A stretch of 64,000 nt of DNA from Methanobacterium sp. UBA279 (GCA_002502855.1 DAQK01000012.1:1-64000), one strand, 5' to 3'. Positions 46,686-56,166 are shown, counted from the first letter of the stretch. Notes: a model not told the origin generated them from the sequence alone. Translations and numbers: made by a program.

Positions 46686-47102
46686 TATTTATACCCCATG
46701 ATTTCAACCTAAAATAGATTTATCAGTATTATTGGTTAACTATGGATTTTTTAGAGTCTATCTCTTAATCTAATTTACTATTGGGTTTTTAAAATGAGCC
46801 TTCTCTACCTACTTCCAAATGTAAGACATTTCCCATATAAAACCTTTTGTGTTTTAATAAACACTTAAAAGGAACTGGAATATATATCTTCCCCTGCTCA
46901 AAACTTGATGCACCATCCATGAATCAACAGATAAACAAGGATAGTTCATGATAAGTCATATATATCCCCATGGATGGTATAAAATAGTATTTAAGTTTAA
47001 TAGGTGTCTTTAAATAGAGAAAAATGAATTATCAACCCTAAAATGGGGTTAGGGAAAATTTATTACCCTCCCAGCCCATATTATTAATGTAAGGTGTATT
47101 TC
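46686..47102. other. Divergent promoter region upstream of ku with inverted repeat
   Basis: About 415 bases. The arms ACCATCCATG (46912-46921) and CATGGATGGT (46969-46978) form a perfect 10-bp inverted repeat with a 47-base spacer. The right arm is followed directly by GTATAAAATAG, a likely TATA box for ku. The repeat could bind a regulator of the end-joining operon. No ORF is seen. Confidence 0.5.
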
Positions 47103-47873
47103 ATGAGATCCATATGGTCAGGCCACGTAATATTTGGTACGATTTTCATCCCGGTCCGGTTGTATGCAGCCAGCGGGAATCTGCACGTCCCCTTCCACCA
47201 GGTGCATAAGGAGGACTGCGGACGGGTGCGGTACAAGAAAGTATGTGAGAAGGATGGTGAGGAATTAACCCGTGAGGATATAGGGAAAGCTTATATCATA
47301 GCCGGTGAATGCATCCAGTTTACCGATGAAGAGATCGATGCTCTTAAACCAGCAGCCACCCGTACCATGGAGGTACAGGGGTTCTGTGACTTTGATGAGA
47401 TACCAGTGATTGCCTTAAACAGGTCCTACTACCTGGGAACAGAATCACCCTCCCGGGGAGGTGTGGGACAGAGCTTCCAGCTACTGAGAGAAGCCATGGT
47501 GAAGAGGGATAAAGTTGCAATTGTGAAATGGGTGGCCCGGAGCAACGAGTACATAGGTGTACTACAGCCCCACCACGACGGTTTCCTGTTAAAGCAATTA
47601 CTATACCATGAACAGGTACGGTCGCCAGAAGAAATGGAAGTTATTGAGGCGGAGGTAAACCCTGATCTGGTTGATAAAGGGGCTCAGGTGGTGGACAGTA
47701 TGGCCTTACATTTCAACTGGGAAGACTATACCGAGACCTACACCCAACAGGTGAAGGAACTTATAGAGAAGAAAGCCCTGGGTGAGCCCATTGAGATATC
47801 CGAGTTTAAACCACCTGAAGTGAAATCCTTAGAGGCGGAGCTGGAGAAGATGCTGGCTACCGTCGAGGATTAA
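47103..47873 (+). CDS. ku: Ku-family DNA end-binding protein
   Basis: 256 residues from ATG 47103, chosen because AGGTG precedes it at the right spacing. Prokaryotic Ku core: MRSIWSGHVIFGTIFIPVRLY, then RVRYKKVCEKDGEEL, GFCDFDEIPVIALNRSYYL and VGVLQ-like LQPHHDGFLLKQLLYHEQVR. It forms a ring on broken DNA ends and recruits ligase for non-homologous end joining. The ligase gene follows 43 bases later. Ku is uncommon in methanogens, so transfer from bacteria is likely. Confidence 0.93.
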   Translation: MRSIWSGHVIFGTIFIPVRLYAASGNLHVPFHQVHKEDCGRVRYKKVCEKDGEELTREDIGKAYIIAGECIQFTDEEIDALKPAATRTMEVQGFCDFDEIPVIALNRSYYLGTESPSRGGVGQSFQLLREAMVKRDKVAIVKWVARSNEYIGVLQPHHDGFLLKQLLYHEQVRSPEEMEVIEAEVNPDLVDKGAQVVDSMALHFNWEDYTETYTQQVKELIEKKALGEPIEISEFKPPEVKSLEAELEKMLATVED

Positions 47874-47916
47874 ATGGTATTTCTAATTTATTTTATTTTC
47901 TAGGATGTAATGACCT

Positions 47917-48807
47917 ATGATGGAACCCATGCTGGCCAAACTGGAAGATCCAGATATAAAATTGAGTGGTACCTGGATCAGCGAACCCAAATATGATGGG
48001 CAGAGACTAATCACCGAGTACGATGGGACCACCATGAAGATGTGGACCCGGAGACACCTCCAAGTTGCCAAGAAGTTCCCGGAACTAACCGAGGCACTGA
48101 AGAAGAATGTGAAGGGTAAAAGCTGGATTTTAGATGGTGAACTGACCGTGCCAGGAGGTCTGGCCAAGCTGGTTAACCGTAACGTGGACGATAAATTACG
48201 CATCAAAATACTCTCCAAGAAGATGCCCGCCACCTACCACATATTCGATATCATGGAGTACGATGGGAAAAACCTCATCAACCACCCCCTGAAAAAGCGT
48301 AAAAAGATACTGGTAGAGGCCCTCCACCCCGATGAACGCACCCGCCTGGTGCCCTTTAAATTGGTGGACAACTCCACTATAAAGGAACATTTCAAAGAAT
48401 ACACAGGGCAGGGACATGAAGGTGCAATCCTTAAAAACACCCGGTCAAAATATGAGCCCGGGAAGAGAACCGGCCAGTGGATCAAGATAAAAAGGGAAGA
48501 CACCGTAAACGTGTACATCATTGGAGCCACTAAAAGCGAGAACATCCCCTTCGGCGCCCTGATGATGGAAAGAAACGGAGAATACTTTGGAAAAGTGGGT
48601 ACTGGGTTCAGTGACCAGGATAGAAGAGATATACTGAAATTCCTTAAACAAAACGAAGCTCCCCTCCATGTGCCGGTACCGCCAGATGTGGAGGACCAGA
48701 TACTCATCACCACCAAACCATTATTTGCCGAGATCAAAGTCAACGAACTCATCAAAGGGGGCAAGTCACCAAGGGCTCCGGTCTGGGTGAGGTTCCGGTG
48801 GGACTAG
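47917..48807 (+). CDS. ATP-dependent DNA ligase, LigD ligase-domain type
   Basis: 296 residues. The adenylation motif is K25-Y-D-G (SEPKYDGQRL). The remaining nucleotidyltransferase motifs are present (WILDGELTVP, YHIFDIMEYDG, GHEGAILKNTRSKYEPGKR, WIKIKR), followed by an OB-fold. It matches the stand-alone ligase domain of the bacterial LigD end-joining system, not the large replicative archaeal Lig1. It is paired with Ku. No LigD-type polymerase or phosphoesterase gene is present in the window. Confidence 0.9.
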   Translation: MMEPMLAKLEDPDIKLSGTWISEPKYDGQRLITEYDGTTMKMWTRRHLQVAKKFPELTEALKKNVKGKSWILDGELTVPGGLAKLVNRNVDDKLRIKILSKKMPATYHIFDIMEYDGKNLINHPLKKRKKILVEALHPDERTRLVPFKLVDNSTIKEHFKEYTGQGHEGAILKNTRSKYEPGKRTGQWIKIKREDTVNVYIIGATKSENIPFGALMMERNGEYFGKVGTGFSDQDRRDILKFLKQNEAPLHVPVPPDVEDQILITTKPLFAEIKVNELIKGGKSPRAPVWVRFRWD

Positions 48808-48842
48808 AATCCAAAAAAAATTTTTACCAAGTTGGAGTACTC

Positions 48843-49154
48843 ATGGTTAATAACCAGTTAAGAATGGAAGAGTTGATATGGCAATCCATAAGGGATAAAA
48901 AACTCCTGAAAATCAATTATAGAGGAGGACCTGAAAGAATCGTTGAACCCTATGTTTATGGACGGGATAAATATGGTCTAAAATTAAGTGCCTATCAATT
49001 ATCTGGTTACAGCATCAGTGGAAGCATACCGGAATGGAGATTGTTCAAGGTTGATCTGATAAACCATATGGTGCAGTTAGACCAGAAGTTTCAGGTGCGG
49101 CGTACTTACAATCCCGATTATGAGATTGTAACTGAAGTTATCTGTATGATTTGA
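48843..49154 (+). CDS. Small WYL-domain protein
   Basis: 103 residues from ATG 48843 (the upstream GTG 48798 would overlap the ligase end). LIWQSIRDKKLLKINYRGGPERIVEPYVYGRDKYG and LSAYQLSGYSISGSIPEWRLFKVDLI fit the Sm-like WYL fold, which senses nucleotides or other ligands in DNA-damage and defence regulators. There is no helix-turn-helix, so it would act as a sensor or partner. It is third in the ku-ligase operon, 35 bases after the ligase. Confidence 0.75.
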   Translation: MVNNQLRMEELIWQSIRDKKLLKINYRGGPERIVEPYVYGRDKYGLKLSAYQLSGYSISGSIPEWRLFKVDLINHMVQLDQKFQVRRTYNPDYEIVTEVICMI

Positions 49155-49276
49155 GGACTTATTCAGCATTTCACTTATTTAAATGAAATCTAAATTTTTT
49201 TGGATTTGAGTTTAAAATTCAAAGTGAATCTTATTTATCCGAAATTTTTTTACACATACAGTCTAATAATAAACAC

Positions 49277-50758
49277 ATGACAGATCTCTCTTTCTACGGC
49301 GGTGTCCGTGAAATAGGTGGTAATAAAATTAAAGTAGATGGAAAAGAGAATTCTTTCTTCTTTGATTTTGGATTGGCATTTGGAACAGCCAATGAATACC
49401 TTGATGAGTTTCTCCAGCCCCGTAAATCCAATGGGATAATGGATTTTGTAACTCTGGGTTTGTTACCCTGTATCAAGGGAATATATCGTGAGGATTACCT
49501 CCGGCATTCAGGCCTATCCTACGAGAAGGAACCCGCAGTGGACGGTGTCCTGATCAGCCACTCACACGTGGACCATGCGGCTTATATACACCATTTACGA
49601 GAGGACATTCCCATATACATCTCCGAACAGTCCTACCTTATCTTAAGGGCACTGGAGGAGACGGGTGTTACATCTTTTTCTGATTACACCCGGCTTCGAA
49701 AGTCCTTCCAGCTTGTAGCGAAGAAGCGCGGCGATGGCCACACCCGTGCCACCAATATAAAGGTTGACCGGGATATTCGGGTTTTAAAGCCCTACCAGGG
49801 ATATGGACTCGGTGAATTCGAGATCAAACTGGTTCCAGTGGACCACTCACTACCTGGAGCGGCGGGTTACATCGCTGATAACGGTGAAGACACCATCGTG
49901 TATACTGGTGACCTCCGTTTCCACGGCAGACAGCCGGAACTGACCCGGAAGTTCACTGAAATTGCCAGTAAAGCCAACCCCACCATCATGCTCAGTGAGG
50001 GGACGCGGATAAATAGTGATAGCAATATCAGCGAGGAGGATATAGAGAAGCGAGCGGTGGAGGAGATCAGTAAGGTTAATGGCCTGGTCATGGTGAATTA
50101 TCCCATGCGTGACCTGGACCGCCTGCAGACCTTTTACAACGTGGCCCGGGAGACGGACCGTAAACTGGTGGTATCTCTTAAACAGGCCTACATACTCGGA
50201 CTTTTCACTGGACAGGACTACCCGGAAGTTAAGGATGTGATGGTATACAGGCCACGGAGAAGCTGGGGCCTGGTTGATGACCAGACCTTCGCCTGTGTGG
50301 AGGGTGAATGGATGTGCTCATCATATATAGATCCAGAACAAATTCAAAGGGATTACAAGACCTGGGAGAGGGATTTCCTGGGCCTGGATAATTTAATCAA
50401 CTACCGGGACCTGCAGGAGGAGCCCGGCGAGTACCTGTTTCGCTGCGACTTCTTCGAATTCAATGAACTAATCGATATAAAACCGGTGAACGCTGTATAT
50501 ATAAAGTCCAGTACAGAGCCGTTCGATGATGAGATGAAGATAAGTGAAGGGAAGGTTAAAAAATGGCTGGACCTCTTCGGTATCCACTACGTAGATAAGG
50601 GCTTCCATGCATCTGGACACGCCAACGGCCAGGAGATTCTGGAGATGATCCGTGAGATCAAACCGGAGAAACTGTATCCCATACACACCACTGACCCAGA
50701 GGCATTCCAGGTTTTAGAAGATGAGGGGATCGAAGTGATGTATCCTGTCCCAAAATAA
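49277..50758 (+). CDS. Beta-CASP metallo-beta-lactamase-fold nuclease (RNase J-like)
   Basis: 493 residues. Metal-binding motifs: HSHVDHAA (HxHxDH), PVDHSLPGAAGYI, TGDLRFHG, and the beta-CASP C-terminal HASGHANGQEILEMI with PIHTTDPEAF. This pattern is typical of RNase J/CPSF-like ribonucleases that process RNA ends. The long insert after LGLLPCIKGIYREDYLRHSGL is unusual for short RNase J and suggests a distinct subgroup. Its position downstream of the end-joining operon could also hint at DNA ends, as with Artemis-like relatives, but that is speculation. Confidence 0.8.
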   Translation: MTDLSFYGGVREIGGNKIKVDGKENSFFFDFGLAFGTANEYLDEFLQPRKSNGIMDFVTLGLLPCIKGIYREDYLRHSGLSYEKEPAVDGVLISHSHVDHAAYIHHLREDIPIYISEQSYLILRALEETGVTSFSDYTRLRKSFQLVAKKRGDGHTRATNIKVDRDIRVLKPYQGYGLGEFEIKLVPVDHSLPGAAGYIADNGEDTIVYTGDLRFHGRQPELTRKFTEIASKANPTIMLSEGTRINSDSNISEEDIEKRAVEEISKVNGLVMVNYPMRDLDRLQTFYNVARETDRKLVVSLKQAYILGLFTGQDYPEVKDVMVYRPRRSWGLVDDQTFACVEGEWMCSSYIDPEQIQRDYKTWERDFLGLDNLINYRDLQEEPGEYLFRCDFFEFNELIDIKPVNAVYIKSSTEPFDDEMKISEGKVKKWLDLFGIHYVDKGFHASGHANGQEILEMIREIKPEKLYPIHTTDPEAFQVLEDEGIEVMYPVPK

Positions 50759-50782
50759 TCTTGTTTTATTGATATAACAAAC

Positions 50783-50929
50783 ATGAAATTTAAAGGACAA
50801 TATACTCCCCATAACCCCCATAATAACGGTAAAACTCTCTCCATGCAGAACACCGGTGTACCAGTAGCTCCTGCAGCACTAGGTTTGCTCAGTATCATTG
50901 GTGGAACACTTTACGGTAAATTGAGGTAA
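50783..50929 (+). CDS. Orphan surface-anchor peptide, likely remnant
   Basis: 48 residues, no ribosome site. The C-terminal part NTGVPVAPAALGLLSIIGGTLYGKLR matches the C-terminal anchor seen on Methanobacteriales adhesin-like proteins: a TGxPxxP motif, a hydrophobic helix and a basic end. The 20 residues before it are Asn/His/Pro-rich (KGQYTPHNPHNNGKTLSMQ). It probably is the surviving tail of a lost surface protein gene; an expressed mini-anchor is possible. Confidence 0.5.
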   Translation: MKFKGQYTPHNPHNNGKTLSMQNTGVPVAPAALGLLSIIGGTLYGKLR

Positions 50930-51064
50930 TCCTACTGGGTTTACCCCAGTTTTTCTATTTTTAAATTGTTCCTAAACATACTTCTCAACAAATTTTAAAT
51001 AATCTGGAAATCAACAGATCACTAGTCTATTTTAAAATTTTATTTATAATTAGAGGAATCCAAT

Positions 51065-52303
51065 ATGTCATCCATCAATGAAAACTATCTGCTACTGGAG
51101 AGCAGTTATCTATTTGCAGAAATCGATACCCGTGTCGAAAAATATCAGAATGAAAATCCTGATGCCAATATCATCCGTATGGGTATTGGTGATGTGACAA
51201 AACCCTTACCACCAGCGATAATTGACAAATTCAAGACGGGTGTCGATGAAATGGGTCAGGCCGAGACATTCAAGGGCTACGGACCATACCGGGGTTATGA
51301 TTTTCTAATCGAAGAGATAATCAAACATGACTTCACACCACGGGGTATCCAATTAGACAATGAAGAGGTATTCGTAAGTGAGGGGGCTAAACCAGATACT
51401 GGGAACATCCAGGAGATATTCGGTGTAAACAACGTGGTAGCCGTAACCGACCCGGTATACCCAGTATACGTGGAGAGTAATATAATGACCGGCCGTGGAG
51501 GTCCTATGAGAGAAGATGGTAAATATGAGGGCCTGGTCTACTTACCCTGCACTGAAGAAAACGGGTTTGTACCTGAACTCCCAGAAAAAACCGTAGATCT
51601 AATCTACCTATGCTTCCCCAACAACCCCACCGGAACGGTACTTACCCGGGACGAGTTAGCTAAATGGGTGAATTACGCCCGGGAAAATAGGGCAGTAATT
51701 CTATTTGACGCTGCTTATGAAGCATATATACAGGAAGAGGATATCCCCCACAGTATCTATGAAATTGAAGGTGCTAAAGAAGTGGCTATTGAATTTAGAA
51801 GCTTTTCCAAAAACGCTGGCTTTACCGGTACCCGGTGTGCATATACTGTGGTGCCCAAGGAACTGGTAGGTTATGATTCAGATGGTAACCCCCATTCTTT
51901 AAACGAATTATGGTACCGGAGATTAACCACCAAGTTCAACGGTGTCTCCTACCCCATACAAGTTGCAGCATCAGGAATCTACACCCCACAAGGACAAAGG
52001 GAGATTAAAGATCTGGTAGATTATTACATGAAAAATGCAGCTATCATCAGGGAAAGCTTAACTGAGATCGGCTTGAACGTTTACGGTGGAGTAAACTCAC
52101 CTTATATATGGATTAAAACACCGGATGGTATCGATTCCTGGGACTTCTTCGACCTGCTCCTGAAAAAGGCGCACATCGTAGGCACCCCCGGGGTTGGCTT
52201 CGGACCCAGTGGAGAAGGTTACCTGAGATTAACAGCCTTCAACACCCTGGAAAATACGAAAAAAGCCATGGAACGTATAACCAGGTTACAGGGAGAAATT
52301 TAG
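51065..52303 (+). CDS. dapL: LL-diaminopimelate aminotransferase
   Basis: 412-residue class I/II PLP aminotransferase. The PLP lysine is in SFSKNAGFTGTRC, and substrate motifs include KGYGPYRGYDFL, DPVYPVYVESN and LCFPNNPTGTVLTRDEL, characteristic of DapL. It converts tetrahydrodipicolinate directly to LL-diaminopimelate for lysine synthesis, as methanogens do; lysine is also used in pseudomurein. Start ATG 51065. Stand-alone gene. Confidence 0.95.
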   Translation: MSSINENYLLLESSYLFAEIDTRVEKYQNENPDANIIRMGIGDVTKPLPPAIIDKFKTGVDEMGQAETFKGYGPYRGYDFLIEEIIKHDFTPRGIQLDNEEVFVSEGAKPDTGNIQEIFGVNNVVAVTDPVYPVYVESNIMTGRGGPMREDGKYEGLVYLPCTEENGFVPELPEKTVDLIYLCFPNNPTGTVLTRDELAKWVNYARENRAVILFDAAYEAYIQEEDIPHSIYEIEGAKEVAIEFRSFSKNAGFTGTRCAYTVVPKELVGYDSDGNPHSLNELWYRRLTTKFNGVSYPIQVAASGIYTPQGQREIKDLVDYYMKNAAIIRESLTEIGLNVYGGVNSPYIWIKTPDGIDSWDFFDLLLKKAHIVGTPGVGFGPSGEGYLRLTAFNTLENTKKAMERITRLQGEI

Positions 52304-52459
52304 GTTAAGTTCTTTCCCTATAGGATTAAGTTCTTACCTCTAATTTTAAGTTTCCTCACCATCTGATATTTTTATTTTTTTTAAAATACGGATGATGTTT
52401 GTTACCATAAACATTATTTATCATGAATGACAAATGATTGATTGTGGGGGGGAGTTGAA

Positions 52460-52700
52460 GTGGAATGTCACTATTGTAATGAGGATAATTCCAGATGATG
52501 TTTAGATATGCACTAACTGTGGAAGTGACATCATCTACAAAAAGAAATCCTGGCATTCATTACACAAACTTCTCTGGGATAATAAAATCAATCAGGATAT
52601 ATTAGAGACATTAAATGAATTAAGTCACCAGGAAAAATAATTTAAAGAAAAGCATTTTGTGGATGTGGCTCGTAATTTAAATAGAACCAGGGAGAGATAA
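52460..52700 (+). pseudogene. Decayed small zinc-ribbon protein
   Basis: From GTG 52460 (behind GGGGGGAG) the sequence reads VECHYCNEDNSR, then a stop, and in the next frame ICTNCGSDIIYKKKSWHSLHKLLWD onward to TAA 52638-52640. The same frame then runs on as FKEKHFVDVARNLNRTRER to a stop at 52700. Two CxxC pairs would make a zinc ribbon. A TGA, a shift and an internal TAA mean it is not translated as one protein. Family unknown. Confidence 0.6.
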
Positions 52701-52770
52701 TCCACTACTTTTAAGATGTTGGATCTCCCCTTTATTTTTAAAATATATTGATTTAAAATAAGTAGAATAA

Positions 52771-53268
52771 TTATTTTCCTGGTGATGGGTGGGGGTTTCC
52801 CACGGTTATGGCGCTGTCGGTGGTATTCTGCAGGGCTATGCTGAAGCCTGGTTCGGCACCGATCACTATGGTTTCCTTACCATTTTCTTTGGTCTTGTTT
52901 AAAAGTGGTAGGAAGTCTGCGTTACGGGTCATCAGGGCCAGTACATCTATGTTAGGATTGTAGATGAGTTCCATTGCTTCCATGGCCAGGTGTACGTCGG
53001 TATCACCGGCTACCACGATGGGGGTGAACCCTTGATTTACAATGGCTTCTATCAATTTGTCCGAGGCGTACTGGTTTAATAGGACCTTTCCCACCCTCAT
53101 CTTTCCGTATTCAGACATCAGTTCCCGGATGGATTCCAGGTCAAGATTGAATTCCTTACGGAGCATGTTGGGACCGTCCACCAGCAGTCCTATATTTTTC
53201 TGGGCGGATACTTTCTTTTTAAGTGGAAGATAATCTCTTATAGAGCTAGATTTATTAGAATTACCCAT
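52771..53268 (-). CDS. NYN-domain protein (TIGR00288 type)
   Basis: 165 residues. The PIN-like NYN fold is evident from NIGLLVDGPNMLRKEFNLDLESI (catalytic Asp and Asn), VVAGDTDVHLAMEAMELI and ALMTRNADFLPLL (acidic SxDxDF-like site as TRNADF). Members are proposed RNases, and archaeal TIGR00288 is uncharacterised. Start ATG 53268, preceded by GGAGAAAT. Monocistronic. Confidence 0.85.
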   Translation of the reverse strand: MGNSNKSSSIRDYLPLKKKVSAQKNIGLLVDGPNMLRKEFNLDLESIRELMSEYGKMRVGKVLLNQYASDKLIEAIVNQGFTPIVVAGDTDVHLAMEAMELIYNPNIDVLALMTRNADFLPLLNKTKENGKETIVIGAEPGFSIALQNTTDSAITVGNPHPSPGK

Positions 53269-53859
53269 TTAATTTCTCCTTCTTTATTTTCTCGTCTATT
53301 TCTCTTTTTTTATTATGCAACGTTTTTTTTTAATCTCATAGGCAAACTTTGAAATTTAAGTAACTTTATGTTGAATTTTATTAAAATAACTTTATGTATG
53401 ATTATTTCTATTAAAACTTTGCCTAAAATAGATATGCCCAAATTATGCCCAAATTAATCCAACCACCCAAAAACTGGTTAATTCTACAAGTTGGGATTTT
53501 AGGTGGGGGTTGCATCTTAATCTTGTGGAGTATACACTCTAACAATGAGAAGTTGATCAAAAAAAAGGATGATACAAACCAGTGGGAATAAACTCTCAAG
53601 ATGCAGGCCAAAGAACTGGTGAATGAACCAGGAGGCGGTGAAACTCCTAGAAATGTTGGTCCACTGGGATATACAAAAACGAGTTTGATTATGGCCGGCC
53701 AGTTGGATGAAACCACTTTGTGAGAGTTAATACCCTTACGTAGACAGAGAGTTAACACTCCCTAGACGGGATTGTTAACCCTTACGTAGATAAACTGGTT
53801 TATAAATTCAACCGATTTTAACCATCAATTCCCATAGGGAACTAGAAAAGCTTTCGAGA
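53269..53859. other. Long intergenic region with degraded coding traces and short repeats
   Basis: About 590 bases. A 48-codon plus-strand frame at 53445-53591 (MPKLIQPPKNWLILQVGILG with a membrane-like stretch) stops and continues open to about 53722, looking like a decayed small membrane protein. GTTAA recurs at 53726, 53751 and 53774. The first and third copies are followed by CCCTTACGTAGA, giving an imperfect repeat. No confident gene. Confidence 0.4.
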
Positions 53860-54306
53860 TTATTTTATCTCTACTTTGAAGCTTTCTTCTTTTTCCTCTT
53901 TAGGGACTTCCACGGTTAAAACGTCCTGGTTAAAGCGGGCTTCTGCTTGTTCTGGTATCACTTTTCTGGGGAATCTAACAGTTCTCCTTAAATAACCACT
54001 TTTCTGGTCGTTTATGGTTATGTGACTTCCCCTTTCGACTTCGCTGGTGATGTCGAATTTTGCTTTGACTTTCATCCTTTTATCGGTTACGTTTAGTTCG
54101 ATGTCCTCTTTCTTGATGCCGGGCAGATCCACGTGCACTATTACACTGTCGTCTGTTTCTATTATGTCCTTACCTGGGACGAATGTGTAGTCAACTATGG
54201 ATTTTTCAATGTCGTATCTGATGTTGTCGATGGTCTGGGCCGTGTCTTCCAGCATCTTCTCGACTAAACCTTTCCTATCTAAAATAGTCCTGTTTCTTCT
54301 TCTCAT
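53860..54306 (-). CDS. Small heat-shock protein (Hsp20 / alpha-crystallin)
   Basis: 148 residues. The alpha-crystallin domain begins near residue 50: VPGKDIIETDDSVIVHVDLPGIKKEDIELNVTDKRMKVKAK, then GYLRRTVRFPRKVIPEQAEARFNQDVLTVEVPK, with the conserved xGVLTx-type end as DVLTVEVPK. It is an ATP-independent holdase. The region upstream (54307-54360) is AT-rich with TATA-like ATATATAG. Stand-alone gene. Confidence 0.95.
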   Translation of the reverse strand: MRRRNRTILDRKGLVEKMLEDTAQTIDNIRYDIEKSIVDYTFVPGKDIIETDDSVIVHVDLPGIKKEDIELNVTDKRMKVKAKFDITSEVERGSHITINDQKSGYLRRTVRFPRKVIPEQAEARFNQDVLTVEVPKEEKEESFKVEIK

Positions 54307-54537
54307 TTTTTATCGCCTCATATCTTGAGTCATTTACTATGTTATCTAAGGATTAATATATAGTTATCGTTATCTCACAGGGGGTGTTTACAAAAAGAGA
54401 GTTTAAAGGATTTAAGGGAGTAGGGCTGTTAAAAATATAAAAAATTAGTTTATTAGATGAAAAAAAGTTAATTTAGATAAAAGCGAGTTATTAGATTTAG
54501 AAAATTAATTAAATTTAAAAAATGATGTTTTTCATCA

Positions 54538-54987
54538 TCAATCCTTGTAGATCAATCCCAAAACGAATCTAACTATATGGATTATCAGGGAGATGACAGA
54601 TACTACTATCATCAGTGCGATGAGGATCTTCAAGGCGATGTCCAGGCCTTCACCCACCAGGAATGGAAATACCACAAAAAAGGTGTAGGCAGTTATTATA
54701 AACAGCACATCGACTACGGCTTGCAGGAGGTTTCTTAAACAGTTAGGGTGATAGAATATGAAGATCAGGTTTACTATGATGGCCGCCAATAGGAAATAGT
54801 TCACTATCCATAAAACATCGGCAAATGATGGGGCTATGAAGCTGATATGCCAGTTCAGGAGGTTGTTGGCTATATAATAGAGTATGATGTTGACGATCAC
54901 CGCCACGATGAACTCCGCTCTGTGGTGTTCTTTATCCTTTTCTAGAAATTTATCCATCTTAGATAATTCTTTACCGTTGTTTATCAT
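54538..54987 (-). CDS. Four-helix membrane protein (PsiE-like)
   Basis: 149 residues. A charged N-terminus (about 25 residues) precedes four hydrophobic segments. The stretch LLQAVVDVLFIITAYTFFVVFPFLVGEGLDIALKILIALMIVVSVI recalls PsiE-like small membrane proteins of phosphate stress, but the match is by impression only. Function unknown. It lies 44 bases downstream of the response regulator gene on the same strand. Confidence 0.55.
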   Translation of the reverse strand: MINNGKELSKMDKFLEKDKEHHRAEFIVAVIVNIILYYIANNLLNWHISFIAPSFADVLWIVNYFLLAAIIVNLIFIFYHPNCLRNLLQAVVDVLFIITAYTFFVVFPFLVGEGLDIALKILIALMIVVSVISLIIHIVRFVLGLIYKD

Positions 54988-55031
54988 TTAAAATCTTCCT
55001 AATACGAAAATAATTTTCATATTTTACAAAA

Positions 55032-55901
55032 TCAGTCATGATTCAGGGCTATCTTGTATCTGCATAGTGGCTTGTTGATGCTGGCATCGGAAAGTGATTC
55101 TATATCCCCATCAATACCGGTCCAGCTAAAGGTCTGTTTCAACATGGCCTGGCATATCAGGCAGCAGAATATGTTTTCATAGTTTTTTTCACACCAGGTG
55201 CAGTCCCGGAAGGTGAGTATCCATTCGTCCCTTTGATCAAATACATCCACTTCAAAGCCCAGGTTCTGGAAGAAGTTGATGATCCAGTTGAGGTAGACCT
55301 GCAGTTTACCTGTGTCTGGGAGTTTATCGAATACTCCCTTATTGTATCTGCCAGTTTCCTTGAGAAATCGAGGTTTCATGAATTTTTCGAATTTCTTATG
55401 GAATATCCCCAGGAAGGCCCCCCTCTTATCAATGGATAGGTTGGATGATAACTGGGGAATCATGCTCTGGAGGAAAACCTGCACATCACTTAAACTTTCG
55501 GATTTATTGTTCTTGAGTTCTTGCTTGTTGCTCCTGTAGTTGTGAATGGCTATTTCAATGTTGCTCATCAATTCTCCTTCAGAGATAGGTTTAACCAGGA
55601 ACCCTGCACTTTTGGTATTTTTTAGCCGGTCTGGTTCCACTGATTCTAAGGCGGTGATATAGAGAACCGGGATATCCATGAATTCCTTGATCTTACGGGC
55701 GGCGTCTACTCCATCTATTTCTCCCTTCAATATGATATCCATCAAAATTAGATCGGGTTTTAAGGTTAAAGCTTCTTTTATAGCGTCTTCACCACTACAT
55801 ACCACGGATAAAACTTCGTAATCTGCTGATTCTATTACGTTTCGAATTTCTAAGGCAGTAATGGCTTCATCTTCTACGATCATTACCCCTGCTTTTGCCA
55901 T
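55032..55901 (-). CDS. Response regulator with methanogen output domain
   Basis: 289 residues. The receiver domain spans 1-125: acidic pair E10-D11, phospho-acceptor D55 (LILMDIILKG), LYITALES and LVKPISEGE with the conserved Lys. The C-terminal about 150 residues carry a Cys-rich part (CTWCEKNYENIFCCLICQAML) that resembles the methanogen output domain (MetOD1) of archaeal regulators; it is not a DNA-binding domain. A partner histidine kinase is not in the window. Start ATG 55901. Confidence 0.82.
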   Translation of the reverse strand: MAKAGVMIVEDEAITALEIRNVIESADYEVLSVVCSGEDAIKEALTLKPDLILMDIILKGEIDGVDAARKIKEFMDIPVLYITALESVEPDRLKNTKSAGFLVKPISEGELMSNIEIAIHNYRSNKQELKNNKSESLSDVQVFLQSMIPQLSSNLSIDKRGAFLGIFHKKFEKFMKPRFLKETGRYNKGVFDKLPDTGKLQVYLNWIINFFQNLGFEVDVFDQRDEWILTFRDCTWCEKNYENIFCCLICQAMLKQTFSWTGIDGDIESLSDASINKPLCRYKIALNHD

Positions 55902-56166
55902 CTAATGGTCTCCCCTTCTACAAAACTAATAGTAATTCCTAACACAACCTTTGATTTATTTTATATATAAATATTGGGAATTGGATTTTAGTTAACTCCT
56001 AGGCTACAGATTTTGATATAAAACTTAGAGAAAACTTATTAATAGGTTCATATAAATAGAATTACGATGATGGGGATCTGATTGCGGAATTTATATTTAT
56101 TTTATTAAAGGGAGTCCATATGGTCCGGGTGTAAAAACCTATACCATCATCTTTATTTTAATATTA

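Noticed and set aside
53423..53758. 111-residue minus-strand ORF in the gap before hsp20
   Set aside because: No ribosome site or recognisable domain; the plus strand holds a more protein-like but broken frame. Neither was called as a gene.
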